DNA of 46,300 bases from Candidatus Gastranaerophilales bacterium (lineage in GTDB: Bacteria > Cyanobacteriota > Vampirovibrionia > Gastranaerophilales > Gastranaerophilaceae): assembly GCA_944323735.1 (NCBI GenBank), contig CALUTO010000015.1:1-46300 (forward strand), in the 5' to 3' direction. Positions 1 to 7,954 of this stretch are shown piece after piece. The notes beneath the pieces were generated by a model. It was not told where the DNA came from and did no database searches. It worked only from the letters and a program-made list of their open reading frames with translations. The translations under genes were made by a program, and so were the position numbers. How positions within the stretch are numbered: position 1 is the stretch's first letter; each line of letters starts with the position of its first letter.

Positions 1-695
1 TTGTCATGACCTGCAACATTGTTTTGATCCATTGATTCTAATTTTTCAATGATTCTGTCGAGGTATGAATTCAGGGATGCTTCAATGTTGCCCAGGATTT
101 CTAAAATCTGGCTGAGCATTTCTTTGTAGTTTATTTCTCCCTGCTGATATTGTTGCAGCAGTGCTTCCAGCAGTTCTGTAATAGAGGCATCACCGACAAT
201 GATGTTTGCATTGATGTTACCTAAAAGTTCAATAATCTTGTCAAAGAAAATCTGGTCGTCTATCTGACCATTTTTCAATTCTTCATACAAATTCAGTATC
301 TGTTCTGATATTGTTTCGTTGCCCACTACAACATTCTGGTTCAATTCTTCCAGTTTTTCGAATATCTTTTGCAGCAGGTCATTCATTACTGACATATCAA
401 TTGTTACTTCGTTTGTGATTACTACGTCTTTACCCTGATAGTCGTGTTCTACCGTACAGGAGGTAGGCATCATAGTTCCGGCTGCAAGTGTCGTTGCAAG
501 GGCGATTGATTTAAACCATTTTGCAATGGGATTTTGTCTGGTTTTTTTATTCTTAGTTGACAACTCTACAGAATCACCGCCATTATCTTTGTTATATACA
601 TAACGTGGTGTACCGCTGTTTTTTGCAGCATTAGTTTTCCCTAATTTTTTGATATTAGGGTCATTGTTGTCGAATGAATTAATTCCATTAGTCAT
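1..695 (-). CDS. Putative envelope protein with tandem amphipathic repeats (3' end outside window)
   Basis: The frame is open from an ATG at 693-695 to the left edge, so the C-terminus is missing; 231 residues are visible. A strong Shine-Dalgarno (AAGGAGA, complement of 701-707) sets the start. The first 57 residues are polar. A short hydrophobic stretch follows (about 58-76) and ends in P-T-S-C at residue 80, a poor lipobox that could still anchor the protein. The rest is acidic and predicted helical. Two units of about 41 residues with period 43 are visible: N-x-N-[VI]-[VI]-V-G at about 119 and 162, each ending in E-[LI]-L-G. A partial third unit repeats I-x-E-K-L-E near 215. I do not recognise a family. 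A coiled-coil surface or adhesion-stalk protein is possible. Confidence 0.72.
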   Translation of the reverse strand, partial: MTNGINSFDNNDPNIKKLGKTNAAKNSGTPRYVYNKDNGGDSVELSTKNKKTRQNPIAKWFKSIALATTLAAGTMMPTSCTVEHDYQGKDVVITNEVTIDMSVMNDLLQKIFEKLEELNQNVVVGNETISEQILNLYEELKNGQIDDQIFFDKIIELLGNINANIIVGDASITELLEALLQQYQQGEINYKEMLSQILEILGNIEASLNSYLDRIIEKLESMDQNNVAGHD

Positions 696-998
696 TTTTT
701 TCTCCTTTATCTTGACTATATAAATAATAAAAATATTAACTAGCGACTATTTGCACATAGATGTGTCTAGAGATTTTCTACACTGATGAATTAAAAAACA
801 CGAAAATGACGAAAAAAGTGCTAAAATTTTTATTTTTATTAAGTTATATTAAGTTTTGTCCTATTTAATATCCTTCATTAACAATCGCTTCTGAATTATT
901 ATTACCACGTTTTTAAAAATTTTAATCTTTTAATTTTAAATAAACAAACAAGCTTAACAATAAGCTAAGCTTGTTCAGGTAAAAATTATAAGCAATTA
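696..998. other. AT-rich intergenic region
   Basis: This gap of about 300 bases separates two minus-strand genes. It holds the ribosome binding site of the leftmost gene (701-707), a small palindrome CACATAGATGTG near 754-765, and the terminator at 947-975. I see no RNA gene and no convincing -35/-10 pair. Confidence 0.5.
947..975 (-). terminator. Terminator after accC
   Basis: A perfect 10-bp inverted repeat (AACAAGCTTA and TAAGCTTGTT) has a 9-base loop and lies 24 bases beyond the accC stop. Read on the minus strand it is followed by a T-rich stretch. The stem is AT-rich, so strength is uncertain. Confidence 0.6.
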
Positions 999-2381
999 TT
1001 AGACATTAGCCGGATTTACCGGATTATTTTTTTCTTCACTTTTGTTAACCATATGTTCAGCAATAAAACCTGTGTTAAAATTGCCGGATATAAACACTTC
1101 GTTTGATAAAATCTTTTTATGATAAGGGATTGTAGTTTTTATGCCGGTAATTACATACTCGCTTATTGCTCTGAGCATTCTTTTTCTTGCATCTTCCCTG
1201 TCTTTTCCCCAGCAGATAAGCTTGCCTATCATAGAATCGTAATACGGAGGAATTTTGTAACCGGTATATGAATGCGAATCGACTCTGACCCCAAAACCTC
1301 CAGGGGCAATATAACCTTTTATCTCTCCCGGGCAGGGCATAAAATCTTTGTCAGCATCTTCTGCATTTATACGGCATTCAATAGCATGTCCTCTTAACTG
1401 TACATCATCCTGTGTGAAAGATAATTTTTCACCGCAGGCAACTCTGATTTGTTCTTTTACAAGGTCAATTCCGGAAATCATTTCAGAAACACAATGTTCA
1501 ACCTGTATTCGGGTATTCATTTCCATAAAATACCAGCTGCCGTCGTGATCAAGCAAAAATTCTATGGTTCCGGCTCCTTCATAGTTTATTGATTTTGCCG
1601 CTGTAACAGCAGCTTCCCCCATAGCTTTTCTTGTTTTTTCATCAATAGCAGGAGACGGAGCCTCTTCAAGCAGTTTCTGATGACGTCTTTGAACAGAGCA
1701 GTCTCTTTCACCGAGATGAACTACGTTGCCATACTGATCTGCAATAATCTGAACTTCTATATGTCTCGGGTTAATAATATATTTTTCAATATAAACACCG
1801 GCATTGCCAAAAGCATTTTGGGCTTCTGTCTGGCACAGAGTAATAGCTTCTTCCAGTTCATCAGGGCTGTTGGCAATTCTCATACCCTTACCGCCGCCGC
1901 CGGCCGTAGCTTTAACAATAACGGGATAGCCGGCTGTTCTTGCAAATTCTTTTGCAGCATTCAAGTCATCAACTATATCAGTGCCGGGTGTTACAGGAAC
2001 ATTATGCGCAATCATTGTTTTTCTTGCGGTTGCTTTATCACCCATTTTTCTCATAGCGTCAGCCGTGGGACCGATGAATTTTATACCATGGTCAGAACAA
2101 ATATCAACAAAATCAGCACGTTCCGACATAAATCCGTATCCCGGGTGAATTGCATCTGCACCGCTGGTTAAAGCAACAGAAATTATTGCAGGAATATTCA
2201 GATAGCTTTTTGCGCTCTGAGCAGGTCCTATGCAATATGCTTCATCAGCAAGACTGACATGCAACGAATCAGCATCTGCCTGTGAATATACAGCAACTGT
2301 TTGTATACCGAGCTCTTTACAGGCACGGATAATTCTGATGGCAATTTCGCCTCTATTGGCTATTAAAACTTTTTTTATCAT
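999..2381 (-). CDS. accC: Acetyl-CoA carboxylase, biotin carboxylase subunit
   Basis: AccC carries out the ATP-dependent carboxylation of biotin on the carrier protein AccB, the first half-reaction of malonyl-CoA synthesis for fatty acids. At 460 residues it has the usual family length. The N-terminal biotin-carboxylase domain starts [14 protein letters not shown]. The ATP-grasp glycine loop is [10 protein letters not shown], followed by the [15 protein letters not shown] motif and [11 protein letters not shown] with the catalytic and metal-binding residues. The start ATG is preceded by GGGGAAA. Biotin carboxyl carrier accB, often directly upstream, is not adjacent here; the next gene upstream is a YitT-type membrane protein about 170 bases away. 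Confidence 0.96.
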   Translation of the reverse strand: MIKKVLIANRGEIAIRIIRACKELGIQTVAVYSQADADSLHVSLADEAYCIGPAQSAKSYLNIPAIISVALTSGADAIHPGYGFMSERADFVDICSDHGIKFIGPTADAMRKMGDKATARKTMIAHNVPVTPGTDIVDDLNAAKEFARTAGYPVIVKATAGGGGKGMRIANSPDELEEAITLCQTEAQNAFGNAGVYIEKYIINPRHIEVQIIADQYGNVVHLGERDCSVQRRHQKLLEEAPSPAIDEKTRKAMGEAAVTAAKSINYEGAGTIEFLLDHDGSWYFMEMNTRIQVEHCVSEMISGIDLVKEQIRVACGEKLSFTQDDVQLRGHAIECRINAEDADKDFMPCPGEIKGYIAPGGFGVRVDSHSYTGYKIPPYYDSMIGKLICWGKDREDARKRMLRAISEYVITGIKTTIPYHKKILSNEVFISGNFNTGFIAEHMVNKSEEKNNPVNPANV

Positions 2382-2550
2382 TTATTTTCCCCAATGGTCT
2401 ATAGATAATGTTATTTTATCTCAAACTTTTTATTTTACATACTAATTGTATTTTTTTAAATTAACATTGTAAATTTTAAATATAAATGCAAACAAGTAAT
2501 ATAAACACATACAGATAAAAAAGCAAAAACAAAAAACAATAACAAAATAA

Positions 2551-3399
2551 CTAAATTCCTTTGTGGCTCTTTATTCTAACACCATCAACTTCATGGACAT
2601 TTTCAACAGCAATAAATGCGCTGGGGTCAATTGTTTTAACAAGTGCCTTTAATTTCATAATTTCAAGCCTGCTTATTATACAAAAAATCATACGTTTTTT
2701 CTGTCCCGAAAAACCACCCAGTGCGTCTATATAAGTAACGCTTACATCAAACTGTTCCATAATGGCAGAACCGATTTCCTGTGAAAGGTCGCTAATAATT
2801 CTTATGGATTTTGATTCATTTAAACCGTCAAGAACGATATCTATCACTCTGTACGTTATAAAATAAGCGATGATTGAATACATTGCACTCTGCCAGTTTT
2901 CAAAAACAACACCGGCTGCAGTAAAAATAAAAAGATTAAAAAACATAACAATCTCGCCGACTGAAAAGCCTAATTTTTTAGCAAAATGCAGTGCAACAAT
3001 CTCCGTTCCGTCAAGCGAGCCGTTGTTTCTGAGTATCAACCCGACCCCGAGTCCGAGTATTACACCACCGAATATACAAGCAAGAAACGGATCGCTTACA
3101 TGCCTGCCTCCAGTCCAAACCGGTATCATAGAAACACCTATTGAAAGCATTGCAACAGCATAAAACGTTGAAAGCACAAAAAGTTTTCCCATTTTTTTTA
3201 ATGCTAAAAATATAAACGGTAAATTCAAAACAAAAATATACATACCCAAAGGAAGATGGGTTTTGTAATTCATCATAATCGAAATACCGACTACGCCTCC
3301 GTCAATAATTTTATTAGGCACCAAAAAGCTTTCAATTGCAAATGCGGCAATAAAACCGCCAAGTGTCAAAAAAAACAGATGTGAAAAAAATTTCTTCAT
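2551..3399 (-). CDS. YitT-family membrane protein with C-terminal DUF2179 domain
   Basis: This is an integral membrane protein with about five or six hydrophobic segments in the first 200 residues. A cytoplasmic C-terminal domain follows, containing G-G-F-S-G-Q-K-K and the pattern S-R-L-E-I-x-K-L-K-x-L-V-K-x-I-D-P-S-A-F, which matches the DUF2179 domain typical of YitT/YpjC/YqfU proteins. The biochemical role of the family is not established. I chose the ATG at 3397-3399, giving 282 residues, because the longer frame would start at a TTG in a promoter-like stretch. Neither start has a clear Shine-Dalgarno. No terminator is visible between it and accC, so read-through is possible. Confidence 0.85.
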   Translation of the reverse strand: MKKFFSHLFFLTLGGFIAAFAIESFLVPNKIIDGGVVGISIMMNYKTHLPLGMYIFVLNLPFIFLALKKMGKLFVLSTFYAVAMLSIGVSMIPVWTGGRHVSDPFLACIFGGVILGLGVGLILRNNGSLDGTEIVALHFAKKLGFSVGEIVMFFNLFIFTAAGVVFENWQSAMYSIIAYFITYRVIDIVLDGLNESKSIRIISDLSQEIGSAIMEQFDVSVTYIDALGGFSGQKKRMIFCIISRLEIMKLKALVKTIDPSAFIAVENVHEVDGVRIKSHKGI

Positions 3400-3440
3400 A
3401 AATACTACTTTACTATACAAAATAGTATTTTAGCAAGAAG

Positions 3441-3470
3441 AAAAAACAGCCATTAACATGGCTGTTTTTT
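3441..3470. terminator. Bidirectional-looking terminator
   Basis: A perfect 13-bp stem (3441-3453 with 3458-3470, half-site AAAAAACAGCCAT) has a TAAC loop and A/T tails on both sides. It lies directly downstream of the small minus-strand gene ending at 3532 and insulates the YitT-type gene that begins just beyond. Confidence 0.85.
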
Positions 3471-3531
3471 ACATTAAAATTAGTAATCAATTTCATGCAG
3501 GCTGATAAAGTATCTGCAGCATTAAATAAAA

Positions 3532-3924
3532 TTATTCACCTTTTTTACCAATACCGATTTTTGCCGGCAGTGACTTAATCCAGTTCCAGCTTGCAGCTGC
3601 TTTTGTATTGATATATTCACCTGCCTGAGCAACATATCTCAGACCTTTATCATACCATTTTGCACCTTCAGCCGCAGCCTGTGTTAAATCAATGTTTTTC
3701 AATGCAGGTAAATATTTTCTGCCAAGACCTAATGCAGCACCTACAACAACAATAGCACCGACCGTCTTTAATAACCAGTTATTGCTTTTCTTTTTTGGCT
3801 CTTCACCGTTGATTGGTGTACTTGCGGCAGGCTGCTGTGCAGGCTGCTGAACAGTAAATTTAGGCGGACGTGAAATTGTTTCCTGTGACAATGGTACAAT
3901 TCCTGCTGGAAAGTTGATTGACAT
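3532..3924 (-). CDS. Small single-pass membrane protein, unknown
   Basis: The start is the ATG at 3922-3924, placed 8 bases after AAGGAG; a GTG in frame at 3933 overlaps that Shine-Dalgarno and is rejected. The product has 130 residues. A polar, Q/P/A-rich N-terminus (about 1-45) is followed by a hydrophobic, glycine-rich segment (about 50-68, V-G-A-I-V-V-V-G-A-A-L-G-L-G). An amphipathic alanine-rich C-terminus ends in a lysine-rich tail. It has its own terminator and stands alone between divergent genes, so it is probably well expressed. I recognise no family. Confidence 0.75.
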   Translation of the reverse strand: MSINFPAGIVPLSQETISRPPKFTVQQPAQQPAASTPINGEEPKKKSNNWLLKTVGAIVVVGAALGLGRKYLPALKNIDLTQAAAEGAKWYDKGLRYVAQAGEYINTKAAASWNWIKSLPAKIGIGKKGE

Positions 3925-4164
3925 AATAAACACTCCTTTTTTATCTTTTATTACATATTTTTAATATACCTTCACTGCAATAACATAAAACCAGAAAATG
4001 TTTTTTTATTGCTAAGAGACCAGTTTTTTTACACTAATGTGATACATTTCTTTACATTATAACACTAATTTATTTATTTTGGAATATTTTTTTTTGAAAT
4101 GTTATCTAAGTTAATAGAGTGATTTTTATATTACCCGTGCTTCACTCAAAGAGAGGTAAAAAGT

Positions 4165-4491
4165 ATGGAACCATACAAATCACTTGCGGTATTAGCCGCA
4201 CTTGAAAAGTTGTATTGCCTGGAGCAGCACATTGCAGAGTCTCCAAAAAACAGACACCCCTTTTTGAGTACGGAAGCCGGAAATAAAAAACAAAAGGATG
4301 GAGTTAATAATTACAAAAATTACTTAAACGAAAAATACAAACAAGCCGAAACTCTTACGAACTGTATTCAAAAACAAACCGGTTTAAATATCGAAAACAG
4401 GAAAAGAATTCCGTTTTTCAGACTTATTCTAAAAAAGATGGAAAAAGAATTTCCTCCGATACCGGAAGTCCAAGAATGGCGGGAAGTATAA
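4165..4491 (+). CDS. Small hypothetical protein at head of the sigma/anti-sigma block
   Basis: The product is a 108-residue, basic, mostly helical protein with no membrane segment and no recognised motif. GAGAGG lies upstream at a suitable distance. It is 31 bases upstream of the large anti-sigma-like gene on the same strand with no terminator between, so the two are likely co-transcribed. A role in the same signalling block is inferred only from position. Confidence 0.65.
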   Translation: MEPYKSLAVLAALEKLYCLEQHIAESPKNRHPFLSTEAGNKKQKDGVNNYKNYLNEKYKQAETLTNCIQKQTGLNIENRKRIPFFRLILKKMEKEFPPIPEVQEWREV

Positions 4492-4522
4492 TCGGCTCCG
4501 ATACACAGGAGGAGAGATATAA

Positions 4523-7201
4523 ATGCAAAAAGTGAATAAACTTGTTCTGGATAACGCAAAAAATCTGGCAATAAAATTGTCATCGGAAGAAATAAGAAAA
4601 AGAGTTTTCGTGCTCAGTGCGGCAGCTATGTCTGTCAGCGACCTTTTAGATGACGGTGACTTGAAATTAAAACATAAAAACAGTTTATTCAAAATAACGG
4701 CATTAGATGATGTTCTTGAGATAGCAGATTTATACTCCGATGATGTCAGAGTAGATGTTCGTGTAATTTATGACGGCAACACTTTCTATGTGCCAAAATC
4801 CCATGAAAAATTTTTTGCAATTCCTGAAATATATCTTGTAGTAAGAATGACTCATGATATTGAAAATATAGAACCAATCGGTTTTATAGAATCGGGTAAT
4901 CTGCCCAAAATACAAAGCAACACGGAATATTTTGAATACAATGTAGATATTTTAAAACCAATAGGCGAATTAAAAAATGCAATCAGCCGGATAGAAAAAA
5001 AACAACAAATTTTTTCAAAAGAAGCTCATGCAAAAATTGAAGAACTGGCCATTGCTTTTTTAGATAATGAAATTTCTGACAGTGAAAAAATCTATTTTAT
5101 ACAGCACCTGATGAAATGTCCGTTCTGCAGAGAAAAACTTTCAGAAATGAATGAATTCGATAATGTTGTAAAACAGTTGAACAAATATCCTGATCTTTTA
5201 AATGATCAGACACTTGATATTCTGACAGGAGCATTAACAAGAGCATACAGCCTGCCCGAAGCACAGCCTGTGTATCTGCCTGATGATGACGAGGAAGAAG
5301 CAGAAAACGAAAGTGCGGACATACTATCAGACGGCAATTTTTCCGGCAATGAAGAAAACAGTCAAGCACCGGAAGAAGAAACAGATGATGAAACAGAAAG
5401 TTTTCTGGTTGAAGACGATGAAGAAAAAATAAATGAATACGAGACCGATAGTTCCACGTCTGATGAAATATTATCAGGAGAACCCCTGCTTCAAACCGGG
5501 ATTTCAGAAGAACCGGGCGCATCAGAAATTGCCGGTTCTGAAGTTGCTGATGAAAACATTGAAGAATCATTAGATGAACAGCCTGCGGGTATAATTCAGA
5601 ACGCAATTCAAAATGAATACAAAATTATGCCAGCTGAAAAACCGGAAACAGATAATGAAACACTAATTTTGACTGAAGAAAATAAAGAAACTTCTGAAAC
5701 AAAAGACTCTAATGATGATGACGACTTTCTTCTTGACTTTGCAGATGAGGATGATTTATCAGAAACATCCGATGATGAAGAAAAAGATGAAATGCAGAAA
5801 GAACTAACATTTCAGGATACAGAAAAAAACACAGAAAACAATATCGAACCTGAAGATCTTGACTTCATTGACGAGAACAAAACTACCGCAAATAATCCGG
5901 AAAATCTTTCGACAGGAGAGACTGAAGAATTAACCGAAAAAAATCCTGAACAAGTGAATGACTCAAAAAATTCCGGAACAATAACAGAAGAAACTTTTGA
6001 TACAGAAACGAATAATGCAGAAGAAAACGAACCAATTAATATAAATGATGACACAGCGGAAAATTTAGAACTTGATACTCTAGACGATGACCTTCTGCTT
6101 TTAGAGGATAAAGACGATCTTGATATAAATATAGACAATTTGCACCTGGATACAGAACAAACATCAAATCTGTCCGATATAGAAGATATTCAACCTAAAA
6201 TAGAAGAAGAGTCAGAGCCGGCAGTTTCTTCTGCTGCCATTGCTGTTGATAACGGAAAAGCAGAAAATACCGATGAACTTGACAACAATGAATTAGAGGA
6301 TTTGCTGGATGATAATCTGAAAAATATTCTGGGCTTTAATGAATCTGATGATTTGACAAAAACAGAGAATACAACAGAAGATTTAAATTTAGAAAATCTC
6401 ATGGACGATGAACTAATTCAGCTGCTCGAAGACAATAATGCAGAAAATGTAAAAAAATCTTCAGTAACATCTGATTCAGTACCTAAACAAATTGCACAAA
6501 AATTATCACAAATTGATAATGACGAATCAATAGAAATGTTATATGACGAAACACCGCAGGGTGAAAACGGAGAAGCTCAAATAAATATACAGGAATCTCC
6601 TGTCGTGAAATCTGCAGTAAACAAAACTAAAAAAATAGCAGTATCTTTATTTTTGATACTGATACTGCTTGCAGGCGGAGCAACGACATATTTTATGAAA
6701 TTCGGAAAAACAACAAACAATGTCACCGGAGGAGATGATAATAGCGGAGATGAAAATGCATTGTTTGACTTTGCCAATAAACCGGCCGAAACTGAAGAAC
6801 CACCGGTTCCGCAGGATATCAACAAATCAATGACAAATGTATTCTCCGAACAGCCTGCCGCAATAACTATCACAAAAATTTCATGGAATGTAAGCGACAA
6901 ACTTGCACAAAATGAATCATTTAAAAATTATTTACAGGTTGCAGGAAAAAATCTGCAAATCAATCTGCAGAATGATCTGGCAAATACAACTGAATTTGCT
7001 TACAACAATAAAATTCACCTGAATTTCCAGGTCACAAAAAATAATGAAATTAAGAATTTGCAGGTTCTTGACTCCAGCGGTTCGGAACAAATTGACAACG
7101 TTGTGTTACGAAGTATTAAAGAAACTCTTAAATATGTCAATGCCCCTAATTTAAAAGATATTAAGGGTGATTATAACCTTTCTCTGGTAATAAATTTTTA
7201 A
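4523..7201 (+). CDS. DUF1822-like / zinc-finger anti-sigma-like membrane protein with TonB-like C-terminus
   Basis: This 892-residue protein has a clear modular layout. Residues 1-125 resemble, from memory, the cyanobacterial DUF1822 domain (I-A-D-L, then R-V-D-V-R-V, V-P near 90, ending in P-I-G-F-I). Residues 165-215 hold H195-x3-C199-x2-C202, the H-x3-C-x2-C signature of zinc-finger anti-sigma factors. Residues 255-690 are a very acidic D/E/N/T/S-rich linker. A single transmembrane helix lies at about 704-726. The C-terminal 115 residues look like a TonB/TolA C-terminal domain (V-L-D-S-S-G-S-E-Q-I-D then a terminal helix and strand). A sigma-factor gene follows 80 bases downstream. The inferred role is a membrane-anchored regulator that binds the sigma factor inside and senses or spans the envelope outside. 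Confidence 0.82.
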   Translation: MQKVNKLVLDNAKNLAIKLSSEEIRKRVFVLSAAAMSVSDLLDDGDLKLKHKNSLFKITALDDVLEIADLYSDDVRVDVRVIYDGNTFYVPKSHEKFFAIPEIYLVVRMTHDIENIEPIGFIESGNLPKIQSNTEYFEYNVDILKPIGELKNAISRIEKKQQIFSKEAHAKIEELAIAFLDNEISDSEKIYFIQHLMKCPFCREKLSEMNEFDNVVKQLNKYPDLLNDQTLDILTGALTRAYSLPEAQPVYLPDDDEEEAENESADILSDGNFSGNEENSQAPEEETDDETESFLVEDDEEKINEYETDSSTSDEILSGEPLLQTGISEEPGASEIAGSEVADENIEESLDEQPAGIIQNAIQNEYKIMPAEKPETDNETLILTEENKETSETKDSNDDDDFLLDFADEDDLSETSDDEEKDEMQKELTFQDTEKNTENNIEPEDLDFIDENKTTANNPENLSTGETEELTEKNPEQVNDSKNSGTITEETFDTETNNAEENEPININDDTAENLELDTLDDDLLLLEDKDDLDINIDNLHLDTEQTSNLSDIEDIQPKIEEESEPAVSSAAIAVDNGKAENTDELDNNELEDLLDDNLKNILGFNESDDLTKTENTTEDLNLENLMDDELIQLLEDNNAENVKKSSVTSDSVPKQIAQKLSQIDNDESIEMLYDETPQGENGEAQINIQESPVVKSAVNKTKKIAVSLFLILILLAGGATTYFMKFGKTTNNVTGGDDNSGDENALFDFANKPAETEEPPVPQDINKSMTNVFSEQPAAITITKISWNVSDKLAQNESFKNYLQVAGKNLQINLQNDLANTTEFAYNNKIHLNFQVTKNNEIKNLQVLDSSGSEQIDNVVLRSIKETLKYVNAPNLKDIKGDYNLSLVINF

Positions 7202-7223
7202 AATTTTTCTAATTTAAAAATCT

Positions 7224-7255
7224 ATGTTATTATAAAATCAACAGGTTATACCTGT
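7224..7255 (+). promoter_or_regulatory. Possible internal promoter with 15-bp dyad upstream of sigma gene
   Basis: A TATAAA-like -10 lies just left of an exact dyad, ACAGGT-TAT-ACCTGT (7241-7255), in the gap between the anti-sigma-like gene and the sigma gene. The arms are 6 bp with a 3-base centre and no T-run follows, so it looks more like an operator than a terminator. The -35 is weak (TTCTAA with about 18-base spacing). Confidence 0.35.
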
Positions 7256-7281
7256 GTTTATATAGAGATGGGTTAGGGAAA

Positions 7282-7893
7282 TTGGATACACTTGAAAAAC
7301 AACGGACAATTATAGAGAGACTTGTTAGATTAAACAATAAATACATCGGGAACGAAGATTTATTTGAGGACTTTTGTTCAGAAGCCTACAAGCGTTCGTA
7401 TACACTATTTGAAAACAACGAAATAAAAAATTTCGAAGGATATCTGGCTAAAGTAGTTAATACATCTATTCTCAATGTTTTAAGAACATCCGGACGCATA
7501 AGACGCCATTCAAATAAATATGTTTCGACCCATGAAGTTTTGATTGACCCTACACCGGCAAAACAGTTTCTTCCGGAAATAGCACCGGTGCCTGCCGTAA
7601 TAGAACCGGTCTTTTCGAGCAATGAGCCCGTAAGTTTGTACAATGTTTCTGATCCGAAAGACAATTTCGAAGAAAAAATTGTAAGAAAAGATTTGTTACA
7701 AAAAGTTGTTGATATTGTACTCGTTGCACATAGAAATAATCCAAATAAAGAATATTTAAGAATTTTCTTTTTGAGATATGTAAAAGAGAAAAAACAGCGT
7801 GAAATTGCTGAAATAACCAATCTTTCACAATCTGAAATCAGTAAAAGACTTCTTGAAATAGCTGAAATCGTAAAATTTCATTTCAATAAATAA
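7282..7893 (+). CDS. Sigma-70 family (ECF-like) RNA polymerase sigma factor
   Basis: The product is 203 residues. The N-terminal part (about 20-75: E-D-L-F-E-D-F-C-S-E-A-Y-K-R, then F-E-G-Y-L-A-K-V-V-N) fits sigma region 2. A proline-rich linker spans about 85-125. The C-terminal helix-turn-helix (about 165-195: K-K-Q-R-E-I-A-E-I-T-N-L-S-Q-S-E-I-S-K-R-L) fits region 4. It would direct RNA polymerase to a dedicated promoter set. The start is a TTG after TAGGGAAA; an ATG 14 bases upstream runs into a stop after two codons. Its position directly after a zinc-finger anti-sigma-like gene supports a cognate pair, and the low-efficiency TTG start may keep its level low. Confidence 0.82.
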   Translation: MDTLEKQRTIIERLVRLNNKYIGNEDLFEDFCSEAYKRSYTLFENNEIKNFEGYLAKVVNTSILNVLRTSGRIRRHSNKYVSTHEVLIDPTPAKQFLPEIAPVPAVIEPVFSSNEPVSLYNVSDPKDNFEEKIVRKDLLQKVVDIVLVAHRNNPNKEYLRIFFLRYVKEKKQREIAEITNLSQSEISKRLLEIAEIVKFHFNK

Positions 7894-7954
7894 TACAGAT
7901 TTTAAATTTTTATAATATAATAATTCTATAAATGTAATTAGTTGGTATATTATC

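Noticed and set aside
5097-5606. Open frame on the minus strand inside the anti-sigma-like gene
   Set aside because: It mirrors the acidic low-complexity linker and gives a leucine/histidine-rich product without any motif.
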